A stretch of DNA of 26,437 nucleotides, from assembly GCF_937875145.1 (NCBI RefSeq), contig NZ_CALNCS010000180.1:1-26437 (forward strand). Reading direction: 5' to 3'. Source of the DNA: Alkalibaculum bacchi. GTDB taxonomy: Bacteria > Bacillota > Clostridia > Eubacteriales > Alkalibacteraceae. A program made the position numbers and the translations under genes. The notes beneath the pieces are model-generated. The model did not search any database, was not told the origin of the DNA, and saw only the letters and a program-made list of their open reading frames with translations. This document shows positions 16,918 through 25,125 of this stretch, one piece after another. Within the stretch, counting starts at the first letter, position 1. Each line of letters starts with the position of its first letter.

Positions 16918-17082
16918 GAGATTGCCATTGAAAAAATCAAAACTATAGTGATCGATACAGATCAAAACTTTATCAGAATGGATTACATTGAAAAGCTGTC
17001 AAAGGCCATCAATGGAGAAATATATAAAATTGAAGATCTTAAAGCACAAAGTATCGTTGCAGCAGTAAACCACTCATTATAA
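16918..17082 (+). pseudogene. chlD: 3' remnant of a second chlD (VWA C-terminus only)
   Basis: From nt 16921 the sequence encodes IAIEKIKTIVIDTDQNFI and ends EIYKIEDLKAQSIVAAVNHS(L) before the stop at 17080-17082. This matches the last ~53 residues of the complete ChlD, whose end reads TEKIKTVLIDTDQNFI and RYKIEDLKAQDLVTAVSQ. There is no start codon, and neither the ATPase nor the metal-ion site is present. Upstream of 16918 the similarity stops and exporter-flanking sequence begins. It lies 21 bases before the second chlI, just where chlD belongs in module order. It is a non-functional leftover of a lost chlD. Confidence 0.88.
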
Positions 17083-17103
17083 AAACTTAAAGGAGATAGC
17101 AAA

Positions 17104-18139
17104 ATCACTATAGGAAAAAAGATATACCCTTTTACTGCAATTGTTGGACAGGACAAAATGAAATTGGCTCTCATCTTAAATGTGGTCAATTCATCTTTAG
17201 GTGGGGTGTTAATTAGAGGGGAAAAGGGTACAGCAAAATCGACAGCTGTACGAGCGCTAGCAGATCTTCTCGCAGAGCAAAACTTTATAGAAGGTTGTAA
17301 GTTTTCCTGTGATCCATCTAATGAAGAACAAATGTGTGACTACTGTTTAGCGATGATAAAAAATAATAGCCCTATTCAAGTTGGCAAAGGGAAGAAGAGA
17401 GTAATTGACCTACCAGTAAGTGCTACAGAAGATCGAGTAGTGGGAACTCTTGATATTGAACACGCTATCAAAAAAAGGGGAGAAGAAATTTGAAGCGGGC
17501 ATTCTAGCTCAGGCAAATCGAAATATACTGTACGTAGATGAAGTCAATTTATTAGACGACCATGTAGTTGATATTTTATTAGACTCGGTTGCGATGGGCG
17601 TGAGTACCATTGAAAGGGAAGGGATTTCTTTTGTGCATCCCGCCCGCTTTACATTGGTTGGAACTATGAACCCTGAAGAAGGTGATTTAAGACCTCAGCT
17701 CTTAGATCGCTTTGGTCTAGTTGTAGACGTAATTGGAGAAGACGATACAGCAAAAAGGGTTGAAGTAATCAGGAGAAGGCTTGAATTTGAAAAGGATCCA
17801 ATGAATTTTTACAAAGCCTATGAAGAAGAATAAAAAGCATTGTCTAACAAAATTCAAAAAGCTATTGAATTTTTACCTCATGTAGTAATTGATGATGAAC
17901 TTTTAGAGACTGCTGCAAAGATATCTACATTTTTAGGTGTAGATGGCCACAGGGCAGATATGGTCATGATCAAAACTGCCATGACCATTGCCGCTTTAAA
18001 GGAGAGAGAGAAAGTGGAAAAAAGGGATTTAGTAGAATCAGCTGCCTTTGTACTGCCTCATAGGATGAGGAGAAGACCTTTTGAAGAGTCTCTTATCAAT
18101 ATGGATATAATCGAAGAAAAAATAAATGAGTTTATATAA
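17104..18139 (+). pseudogene. chlI: Broken second chlI (start lost, frameshift, nonsense codon)
   Basis: Homologous throughout to the intact ChlI at 3991-5028, including GEKGTAKST, the four-cysteine insertion (CKFSC, then CDYC), ATEDRVVGTLD and VDEVNLLDDH. Three lesions are visible. The expected initiator position, eight bases after AGGAG (17091-17095), reads ATC at 17104. One extra A in the run at 17470-17476 before GGGG shifts the frame; removing one A restores IKKGEKKFEAGIL. An in-frame TAA lies at 17831-17833, after YEEE. Downstream coding then continues intact to 18139. The good conservation outside the lesions suggests recent inactivation. A homopolymer sequencing error could explain the frameshift but not all three changes. 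Confidence 0.85.
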
Positions 18140-18148
18140 GGTTCTATT

Positions 18149-19192
18149 ATGGCAAAACCAAGAAATTTAATCGTACTTTGGACTACAGGCAGATGCAACT
18201 TAAAATGTAAGTACTGCTATGCTGGAGGAACAAGTATACATGCGGATATGGAGTTTGAAACGGCAAAAAAGGTTTTAGATTATTTTGGGAAAGAACCTAT
18301 GAAGGTTCAATTTGCAGGTGGCGAACCTATGCTTAATTTTGATTTGATCCGCAAAGTATATAAATACGTAAGAGAACGTGGATACGACGGATCCTTCCAA
18401 ATGCAAACCAATGGGACCCTCATAGATTCAAAAAAGGAAAAGGAAATAAAAGAGATGAATATGGCCATTGGCATCAGTTTAGATGGCGTTCCCGAAGTAA
18501 ATGAGCATTTACGAGGAAAGACAAAAGAAGTTATTCATGGAATTCAGGCATTATGCCAAGAGGGAATGATGGTCAATATAAACAGCGTAGTAACAGCACA
18601 AAATGTAGAACAAATTCCAAAGTTAGCGGACTTTGCCTTCTACCTGGGAAATATAGGGGGAATTGGTCTGGACTTGCTTAGACAAGCTGGGCGAATGAAA
18701 GAGAGTAGCTGTCAAGTAAAAAAGGCAAGCCCCAGCCAATTAGAGTCTGCCCTTAGCTCCCTTCAACAGCGTTGCAATTTTTGGTACCAACACTCTGGAA
18801 GAAAGATAGGTGTGAGAGAGGTTGAGGAGGCTCGAACACGGCTTAAACATTCACTATCCAATGAAAACTACTGTTATGCATCTTGTGGTAGGTCCTTTGT
18901 AGTACTTCCTAATGGAGATATTTATCCCTGTGGTTCTCTCATAGATAAGCCCAATCTTTACATGGGTAATCTCCAATTTGAGGACAAAATTAGGAGTATT
19001 TCCCTACCAAAGCAGGATAGAAAACTGTGTATCAATTGCAAATATATTGCCATTTGTCCAGGAGGGTGCCCTTCTAGATTGATTGTTAATAGAAATACAT
19101 CTGAAGAAGTTTTAGACTGCGTTATGAAGAAAACAGCCTTTGAAATCGCACAAGAAGAGCTATCATCAAATAGAAAGGAGGTTCAGATATGA
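18149..19192 (+). CDS. Radical SAM/SPASM-domain protein in chelatase module 2
   Basis: Second radical SAM protein, 347 aa, aligned end to end with the one at 5031-6044 and perhaps half identical by eye. The cluster motif C16-x3-C20-x2-C23 (GRCNLKCKYCYA), the QFAGGEP block and a complete SPASM set are all kept; the latter includes GDIYPC and CINC-x5-C-x3-C near the end. The gene is intact although its upstream neighbours chlD and chlI are broken, so it is likely under its own selection. Its stop overlaps the start of the CobN-like gene by four bases, so the two products are made together. NirJ/AhbC/AhbD-like action on a tetrapyrrole is a hypothesis from context; the substrate is unknown. Confidence 0.85.
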   Translation: MAKPRNLIVLWTTGRCNLKCKYCYAGGTSIHADMEFETAKKVLDYFGKEPMKVQFAGGEPMLNFDLIRKVYKYVRERGYDGSFQMQTNGTLIDSKKEKEIKEMNMAIGISLDGVPEVNEHLRGKTKEVIHGIQALCQEGMMVNINSVVTAQNVEQIPKLADFAFYLGNIGGIGLDLLRQAGRMKESSCQVKKASPSQLESALSSLQQRCNFWYQHSGRKIGVREVEEARTRLKHSLSNENYCYASCGRSFVVLPNGDIYPCGSLIDKPNLYMGNLQFEDKIRSISLPKQDRKLCINCKYIAICPGGCPSRLIVNRNTSEEVLDCVMKKTAFEIAQEELSSNRKEVQI

Positions 19193-22100
19193 ATGTAAGA
19201 AATAATCCATCAGATGGGATATTTCATCCTGATTCAAAAATCTATTTTTCTTCCCTTGATTCCTATTTAGATTGGTATCTAAAAGGAAAAGACATTAAAG
19301 GAATTTATTGGGTAGGGATACTCACCCATGGTGCTAGCGTCTTTAGTGACAATAATCAAGTTGAGAATGCCTTGGTCTACGCTCTTGAGCAGATAGGTCT
19401 TGGTGTAATTCCCGTCTTTAATTACCTTTCTGCTGAGAAAGAAGAGAGCATCTTGGATTTACCTGAAATTGTAGAAAAGTACCTTATTACCGAAAAAATT
19501 CACATCGATGGACTAGTCCATTTACAGATGTTGTCAGCCATAAAAGAAGGCAAATTGGACGATCTATTTAAGCAGACTACGGAAGTGTTTAAGTCGGTAA
19601 ATGTGCCTATATTTAGGCCTATTGTAAGCCATTTGCAAACAGAAGAGGAATGGCTAGACAATTCTAGTGGGATGGCAATGGAAATACACTCATCATTTAC
19701 TACCAATGAAATGATGGGAATGATTGAACCCATTTTAATAGGATGTAGGGATGAACAAAAGGGCCTTCTTGGAAAAATACCCATTATGGATCGCATAAAC
19801 CGAATTGCAAATCGGGTAGGAAAATGGATAGAGATGAAAAATACTCCAAATCACCAGAAGAAATTTGTACTCATGATTCATAGCTCACCTTGTTCTGGAG
19901 TTGAAGCTACCATTGGAAGCGGCGCTGGATTAGACGTATTTGAGAGCTTGATTGGTATTATGAAAGCCTTACAGGAAAATGGATATTTAATAAATAATAT
20001 TCCTGAAAATGGAGATGCGTTACGTCAAATTATTATGGACCGGAAGGCATATCAGGATTTTCGGTGGACTACGGTAGAAAGCATTGTTGCTGGTGGAGGA
20101 GTTCTATACAAAATGCCTATGGAGGGTGAAGGTGGATATTTATCCTTCCATAGGGAACTTCCCTTTCAAATGCAAAATGAGTTAGAGGATACATGGGGAA
20201 AAGTACCAGGAGAAGGAATGGTTTTTGAAGGAAAAATCATCATTACTGGTGTGGAATTTGGAAATGTAGCTGTGATGGTTCAACCAAAGAGAGGCTGCTA
20301 TGGAGCCAAGTGTACAGGAGAAGTGTGCAAGATTTTACACGATTCATCTTGTCCTCCCCCCTATCAATACATTGCTACTTATAGATATATCGAACGCATT
20401 ATGAAGGCTCATGCCATAGTTCACGTGGGAACAGGAGGAAGTCTACAATATTTACCAGGGAAGAGCAATAGCCTATCCTCAAATTGTTGGCCAGATATTG
20501 TACTGGGTAATACGCCAAATTTATTTCTATACAATGCAGCTGTAGGAGTGGAAGGGACTATTGCAAAGAGGCGAAATTCAGCTGTAATCTTAGACTACAT
20601 GCCCTCTAGTTTTACTATGGATGTTTCTAAAGTGAAGCTCATAAAGCGCATATCTGAATATATAGAAGCTTTAGAGGTAGAGAGCGATCAGGCTGAAATA
20701 ATCGAAATGGAAATTCAAGAGAGGATACAATCATTACCTAGAGCCCAAGAAATCCTAAGGGGAGAAACAGAAAGGGTAAGAGGATTAGAAAAGTTAAAAG
20801 ATTTACTCATTCAATCGATTAATGCTAATAGAGATGAAAAACTTCACGTCTTTGGCAAAAAGCTAAGCCTTAAAGAAATAACCGCTTATATAATGGAGTC
20901 TATAGATGGAAGCAGCTCTAATGCGCGTGCGTTAAAGAACCTTTGCCAGGATATATACGAGTATCATACTTTGCTGTTGGATTTAATCCACCACTTCCTG
21001 TGTGGGAACCCTGTAGAAGATAAAAAGATAGAGAAGGTTCCCAAAGAACTGATAGCAAATCTCCAATTAGAAATTCATGGAATGGCAGAGTCTTTAGAAT
21101 ATATGGAGGAAGAAATCATATGCCTAGTAAATGCTTTGGAGGGAAAATACGTAGAGCCTGGTTTGGCTGGAATGCCTTGTGATGATATTCGAGATATTCT
21201 GCCAACGGGAAGAAATCTGTTTATAATGGATGTTCAAAAGGTACCTACTCCTGAAGCGTATTTAATTGGAATGAAGTTAGCAGAGGAAATGATAGCACAG
21301 TATAAAGAAGAAGAGGGGGAAATACCTGAAAAAGTAGCCATGAATATGATGTCTATGGATATCTCCATGACCAAGGGAGAGCAAGTTTCACAGATGCTCT
21401 ATCTTATGGGAATAAAACCTGTATGGAATAATAATGGGAAGGTAGAAGGCTTAGAGGTGATTCCTTTAGAACAACTAAGACGCCCTAGAATAGATGTGAT
21501 GGTTCGAATCACAGGAGTACTACGAGACGCTTATCCTCAAGTGGTTGATTTGATGGACCAAGCAGCAGTTATTGCTTCGAATACTGAAGAACCCTTAGAT
21601 AAAAACTACATACGAAAAAACACTCTACAATTGATTCAGAAGCTTAAAGAAGCAAAGGATGATGGGAATATAGAAAGGCGAGCTACTATTCGAATATTTG
21701 GAGATAAACCTGGAACCTATGGATCAGGTGTAGACTTAGCTTTAAAGGCTAGCGCCTGGAAGGAAGAAAAGGATATTGCAAAAGTGTTTACTGCATTTTC
21801 AGGTTATGCTTATGGCAATGGCTTAAACGGATATACCTCTAGCCGTGAATTCGTTGAAAACGTAAAAAATACAGATATATCCTATGAAAAAACTACTTCA
21901 AAAAGATACGATGTTTTGTCTTCAGGGTTTATTTCATCTGTTCAGGGAGGATTTCAAACCTTAAAAAAGAATTTTTCAAAAGCTCAATTAAAGCAGTATC
22001 ACGGCAGAGTAGAGGAAAGTGAAATCCCTATCATTTCTACAATGGCAGAAGAGCTAAAGAGGAATTTGAATGAAACCATATTAAATCCCTTTTGGAATGA

Positions 22101-22515
22101 AAGCATGATGGAAAAAGGTTACGATGGAGCAAGTGAAATAATGGAAAGAATACAGACGGTATTTAGTTGGAAGTCTTTGACAAAAAACATTAAAGATGAG
22201 GATTTAGATCGGATGGTAGACTTTTATGCCAATGATAAAGATATGAAAAATTGGTTTCAAAAATATAATCCCTTTGCTTTTGAAGAAATATGTCGAAGAT
22301 TTTTAGAATTACATCAAAGGGACTGTTGGAACCCAAACTCAGAAGTCCTAGAAAGTTTAAAAAAGACTTATATGGAAATGGAAGGTGAAATGGAAGAAAT
22401 ATCTCAAGAGCAAGGAGGAGAATATCAGGGAGGGAATACAGAGGTGTTGACTTATGAAGATATAGAAACGTGGGGAGATAAGCTAAGCTTAGTAAATGAT
22501 TTGTTTGATATTTAA
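19189..22515 (+). CDS. Divergent CobN-like protein lacking hallmark chelatase residues
   Basis: Full-length CobN/BchH-family homologue of 1108 aa, with the core folds still recognisable: HVGTGGSLQYLPGK, ILPTGRNLF, RPRIDVMVRITGVLRDAYP, DKPGTYGSGVDLA. Compared with the complete CobN, the THGTLE motif has become TGGSLQ (His549 to Gly416, Glu553 to Gln420). GGHAYG has become SGYAYG (His1051 to Tyr873), and the SDDFYNYHGG block is replaced by an unrelated SSGFISSVQGG. The N-terminal part is about 130 residues shorter, and an acidic tail of ~33 residues is added at the C-terminus. The reading frame is unbroken and has a strong AAAGGAGG site, so it is not simply decaying. It may be a non-catalytic tetrapyrrole carrier or partner for the coupled radical SAM protein (inference). 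Normal cobaltochelatase activity is doubtful. Confidence 0.85.
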   Translation: MNVRNNPSDGIFHPDSKIYFSSLDSYLDWYLKGKDIKGIYWVGILTHGASVFSDNNQVENALVYALEQIGLGVIPVFNYLSAEKEESILDLPEIVEKYLITEKIHIDGLVHLQMLSAIKEGKLDDLFKQTTEVFKSVNVPIFRPIVSHLQTEEEWLDNSSGMAMEIHSSFTTNEMMGMIEPILIGCRDEQKGLLGKIPIMDRINRIANRVGKWIEMKNTPNHQKKFVLMIHSSPCSGVEATIGSGAGLDVFESLIGIMKALQENGYLINNIPENGDALRQIIMDRKAYQDFRWTTVESIVAGGGVLYKMPMEGEGGYLSFHRELPFQMQNELEDTWGKVPGEGMVFEGKIIITGVEFGNVAVMVQPKRGCYGAKCTGEVCKILHDSSCPPPYQYIATYRYIERIMKAHAIVHVGTGGSLQYLPGKSNSLSSNCWPDIVLGNTPNLFLYNAAVGVEGTIAKRRNSAVILDYMPSSFTMDVSKVKLIKRISEYIEALEVESDQAEIIEMEIQERIQSLPRAQEILRGETERVRGLEKLKDLLIQSINANRDEKLHVFGKKLSLKEITAYIMESIDGSSSNARALKNLCQDIYEYHTLLLDLIHHFLCGNPVEDKKIEKVPKELIANLQLEIHGMAESLEYMEEEIICLVNALEGKYVEPGLAGMPCDDIRDILPTGRNLFIMDVQKVPTPEAYLIGMKLAEEMIAQYKEEEGEIPEKVAMNMMSMDISMTKGEQVSQMLYLMGIKPVWNNNGKVEGLEVIPLEQLRRPRIDVMVRITGVLRDAYPQVVDLMDQAAVIASNTEEPLDKNYIRKNTLQLIQKLKEAKDDGNIERRATIRIFGDKPGTYGSGVDLALKASAWKEEKDIAKVFTAFSGYAYGNGLNGYTSSREFVENVKNTDISYEKTTSKRYDVLSSGFISSVQGGFQTLKKNFSKAQLKQYHGRVEESEIPIISTMAEELKRNLNETILNPFWNESMMEKGYDGASEIMERIQTVFSWKSLTKNIKDEDLDRMVDFYANDKDMKNWFQKYNPFAFEEICRRFLELHQRDCWNPNSEVLESLKKTYMEMEGEMEEISQEQGGEYQGGNTEVLTYEDIETWGDKLSLVNDLFDI

Positions 22516-22634
22516 TGTTTTTTAGAAATTTCACTTTATATGTATCAGTTAAAAAACGTATTGAATTAGACCATACTTGTAGATCATATAAATTTACATA
22601 CTGTGTTTTAGCTTTTAGAAAGAAGGTCAGTATA

Positions 22635-23615
22635 TTGTTAAAGCTAATGAATTTTTCAACCCATCCATCGGACCTGGATAAGTTTTCAGGTGATTACAAT
22701 AAAATAAAACAATTTTTAAAAAAACATGCTATGCACGGATTAGAACTCATTCAATACTCGCCTTGGAACGATGGAGTTATTCCATCGTCTATGATTCATG
22801 GCCTTCATATGCGATTTTGGCCTATGTGGTTGGACTTTTGGAGGAATGACAAAAGTAAACTTATAAAACAATTTGGAGAGAAAAGCACTTGGGTACATTA
22901 TTATGGGGGCGAATCTAGAGACGCGATTATAGAGCATTATCAAAAGGAATTAAAAGATGCCTGCGCTATGGGAGCTAAATATGTAGTTTTTCATGTATGC
23001 CATGTACAGCTTGAACATAGTTATACTTACTCCTTTGACTATACGGACAGTGAAATTATTGAGGCGTTTATTGAGATGATTAATGAAGTTCTTGAAGGTT
23101 TTGAGCCCAGTTTTGATTTGCTTCTAGAAAATCTCTGGTGGCCAGGTTTAACCATGCTTGACAAAAAAAACTCTACAAGGCTAATGGAAAGGATTAAATA
23201 TCCCAATAAAGGTTTTATGATGGATATAGGGCACTTAATGAATACCAATAAAGAACTCAAAAGAGAAGAAGAGGCAACAGATTATATTTTAGAGGTGTTG
23301 GATAGCCTAGAGGATTTGGCTGTCAATATTAAAGGCATTCACTTGAACAGCTCACTTTCAGGAGAATATGTGAAAAGGGAGATTGCATCTTATAAAGGAC
23401 ATGATTATAAGGGAGACTTTTTTAATCGCTACGTGAAAGCCTTCAGCCATATATCTCAAATTGACAGACATACACCATTTACACATCCTTCAATAAAAAA
23501 GGTGATCGATTATGTGAGACCCCAGTATCTTGTTTATGAGTTTATTTCAGAATCCTTAAATGAACTAGATAAATATATTAAAGAACAAGATAGAGCTTTA
23601 GAATCAATTATTTAA
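22635..23615 (+). CDS. cbiR: TIM-barrel AP-endonuclease-2 family protein, probable CbiR cobamide-remodelling enzyme
   Basis: A xylose-isomerase-like / AP endonuclease 2 TIM-barrel protein, 326 aa from the chosen start. Characteristic segments are HGLELIQYSPW, VVFHVCHVQLEH, DLLLENLWWPG, GFMMDIGHLM and IKGIHLNSS, with acidic and histidine residues at strand ends that suit metal binding. CbiR of Akkermansia belongs to this superfamily and cleaves the nucleotide loop of cobamides. The gene lies among cobN, riboswitch and cbi genes, so CbiR is favoured over a sugar isomerase, but I recognise the superfamily more surely than the subfamily. TTG 22635 has AAGG eight bases upstream; ATG 22647 is the alternative. 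The upstream in-frame ATG at 22515 would add a non-conserved N-terminus. Confidence 0.6.
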   Translation: MLKLMNFSTHPSDLDKFSGDYNKIKQFLKKHAMHGLELIQYSPWNDGVIPSSMIHGLHMRFWPMWLDFWRNDKSKLIKQFGEKSTWVHYYGGESRDAIIEHYQKELKDACAMGAKYVVFHVCHVQLEHSYTYSFDYTDSEIIEAFIEMINEVLEGFEPSFDLLLENLWWPGLTMLDKKNSTRLMERIKYPNKGFMMDIGHLMNTNKELKREEEATDYILEVLDSLEDLAVNIKGIHLNSSLSGEYVKREIASYKGHDYKGDFFNRYVKAFSHISQIDRHTPFTHPSIKKVIDYVRPQYLVYEFISESLNELDKYIKEQDRALESII

Positions 23616-23693
23616 CTCAAATTTGCTACAACAAATAGTTGCAATAATGTAAGATACATCAGATAGCTATATCCTTTGAAAGAAAAAGATTAC

Positions 23694-23722
23694 TTGATTA
23701 TAGAAATTATTTATGATAACAT
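23694..23722 (+). promoter_or_regulatory. Putative sigma-A promoter for the riboswitch-cbiM transcript
   Basis: TTGATT (23694-23699) and TAACAT (23717-23722) are spaced by 17 bases, about 30 bases before the aptamer begins. Each hexamer matches the consensus at four of six positions. It is a good placement, but many such matches occur in AT-rich DNA. Confidence 0.4.
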
Positions 23723-23750
23723 TAATGCAGATAGAAAATTGAATATTACC

Positions 23751-23930
23751 GATTTAGGTTCATTTTGATTAAATGGGAAAGAGGTGTAATTCCTCTACAG
23801 CCCCCGCTACTGTAAATGATGACGAACCCCTAGGCAACTCCACTACATCACCTGTTGATGTGGGAAGGATTAGGGAAGTAGGATGATTCAAAGTCAGGAG
23901 ACCTGCCTAGATTGGAGAATGTGTAAAGCT
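23751..23930 (+). ncRNA. Cobalamin riboswitch upstream of cbiMNQO
   Basis: Aptamer landmarks in order are a GATTTAGGTTC 5' element, GGGAAAGAGGTGTAATTCCTC, CCCCCGCTACTGTAAATGATGACG, and the B12 box GTCAGGAGACCTGCCT (23893-23908). A strong terminator follows within 70 bases and cbiM starts about 165 bases on. Expected to shut down cobalt uptake when cobamide is plentiful. Ends are approximate. Confidence 0.93.
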
Positions 23931-23975
23931 TCGGAGGGAGGTTTGTTACCGTAATTGGATAACATTGTTTTTATT

Positions 23976-24008
23976 AACCAGATCTCACGTAGATCTGGTT
24001 ATTTTTTT
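23976..24008 (+). terminator. Intrinsic terminator of the cbiM riboswitch
   Basis: AACCAGATCT (23976-23985) and AGATCTGGTT (23991-24000) form a perfect 10-bp stem around the loop CACGT, followed by ATTTTTTT. It is a textbook rho-independent terminator placed between aptamer and cbiM, so attenuation is the likely control mechanism. Confidence 0.9.
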
Positions 24009-24095
24009 CGAGGTGTAAAAACTTCTTGGATTTCTAGATAACTAAAAATATTTAGGAGCACCCTCCGCTTTAAATAAAACAAGGAGAGAATTTTA

Positions 24096-24845
24096 ATGAA
24101 AATACTTAAAATCAAAAAAATCAACACTGCAATTTTTATGTACGCCCTTATTTCTTTAGTAATGTTTAGCGTAAAAGACGTACAGGCGATGCATATTATG
24201 GAAGGCTTTCTTCCAAAAGGATGGGCACTGTTTTGGACAGTTGTGGCTATACCATTTTTCGTCCTTGGAGTGCGCAGATTAAATTTTATATTTAAAAATC
24301 AACCAAATAAGAAACTTTTAGTCGCATTGGCAGGCGCATTTGTATTTTTATTATCCGCTTTAAAAATTCCTTCTGTAACAGGCAGCTGTTCACATCCTAC
24401 TGGTGTAGGCTTGGGAGCTATATTATTTGGACCAACTATTATGACTGTACTAGGAGTAATCGTTTTACTATTCCAAGCTCTATTACTAGCCCATGGCGGT
24501 ATTAGTACATTAGGTGCAAATGCTTTCTCTATGGCAGTAGTTGGTCCTTTTGTAGCTTATGGAATCTTTAAATTACTTCGAAAGAACAATGTGAATGCAG
24601 GCGTTTCTGTTTTTGCAGCAGCAGCATTGGGAGATTTAGCTACTTATGTAGTTACCTCTTTGCAATTAGGTGTGGCCTTCCCTGATCCAGTAGGAGGTAT
24701 AGCAGTATCTATTTTTAAATTCTTAAGCATCTTTGCTCTTACTCAAATCCCCATTGCAGCAGCAGAGGGAATCATCACTGCTTTAGTATACGACAAAGTC
24801 GTAGAGTATGAAGGAAAGGATGTAATAAATGAAAATTTCAACTAA
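24096..24845 (+). CDS. cbiM: Cobalt ECF-type transporter S component CbiM
   Basis: Membrane substrate-capture component of the cobalt importer, 249 aa with several hydrophobic segments. An N-terminal 31-residue signal-like stretch ends in VQA, and the mature protein would begin MHIMEGFLP. That Met-His start is the known metal-ligand motif of CbiM/NikM, in which the N-terminal amine and His2 hold the ion. Other family blocks are TGSCSHPTGVGLGA and LLAHGGISTLGANAFSM. The AAGGAGAG site lies just upstream of the ATG, and the gene is led by a cobalamin riboswitch and terminator. Nickel is possible in the family, but CbiN next door and the B12 control point to cobalt. It overlaps cbiN by 17 bases. 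Confidence 0.95.
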   Translation: MKILKIKKINTAIFMYALISLVMFSVKDVQAMHIMEGFLPKGWALFWTVVAIPFFVLGVRRLNFIFKNQPNKKLLVALAGAFVFLLSALKIPSVTGSCSHPTGVGLGAILFGPTIMTVLGVIVLLFQALLLAHGGISTLGANAFSMAVVGPFVAYGIFKLLRKNNVNAGVSVFAAAALGDLATYVVTSLQLGVAFPDPVGGIAVSIFKFLSIFALTQIPIAAAEGIITALVYDKVVEYEGKDVINENFN

Positions 24846-25125
24846 AATCATACTAGTATTTGCATTACTAGTTTTAATCATCGTACCTTTAGTCATTACA
24901 AATGATGCTGAGTTTGGTGGAGCTGACGGTGAGGCAGAAGAAATGATTACTGTTATTAACCCTGATTATGAACCTTGGTTTAGTAGCTTTATGGAGCCAG
25001 CCAGTGGGGAAATTGAATCTCTGCTCTTTGCTTCACAAGCCGCATTAGGTGCAGGGATCATCGCATATTACATAGGATATAATAAAGGAAAAAAGGAAAA
25101 AAAAATCCATGTTACAAGTCGATAA
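24829..25125 (+). CDS. cbiN: Cobalt transporter accessory membrane protein CbiN
   Basis: Small two-helix membrane protein, 98 aa, needed with CbiM for cobalt loading. It has an N-terminal helix, the extracellular EFGGADGEAEE and YEPWFSSFMEPASGEIESLLFA motifs, a second helix and a lysine-rich end. This matches the CbiN family along its length. It overlaps both cbiM and cbiQ, so the three are translationally coupled. Confidence 0.95.
   Translation: MKISTKIILVFALLVLIIVPLVITNDAEFGGADGEAEEMITVINPDYEPWFSSFMEPASGEIESLLFASQAALGAGIIAYYIGYNKGKKEKKIHVTSR

Noticed and set aside
16905..16920. Hairpin ACTCACT-AAA-AGTGAG with a T-run upstream, considered as a minus-strand terminator
   Set aside because: On the minus strand the stem is followed by A residues, and no minus-strand gene ends there.
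17465..17490. Programmed ribosomal frameshift at the A7-G4 run in the second chlI
   Set aside because: The needed shift is +1 (or -2), not the -1 expected on A-AAA-AAG. The gene also lacks a normal start and has a later in-frame stop.
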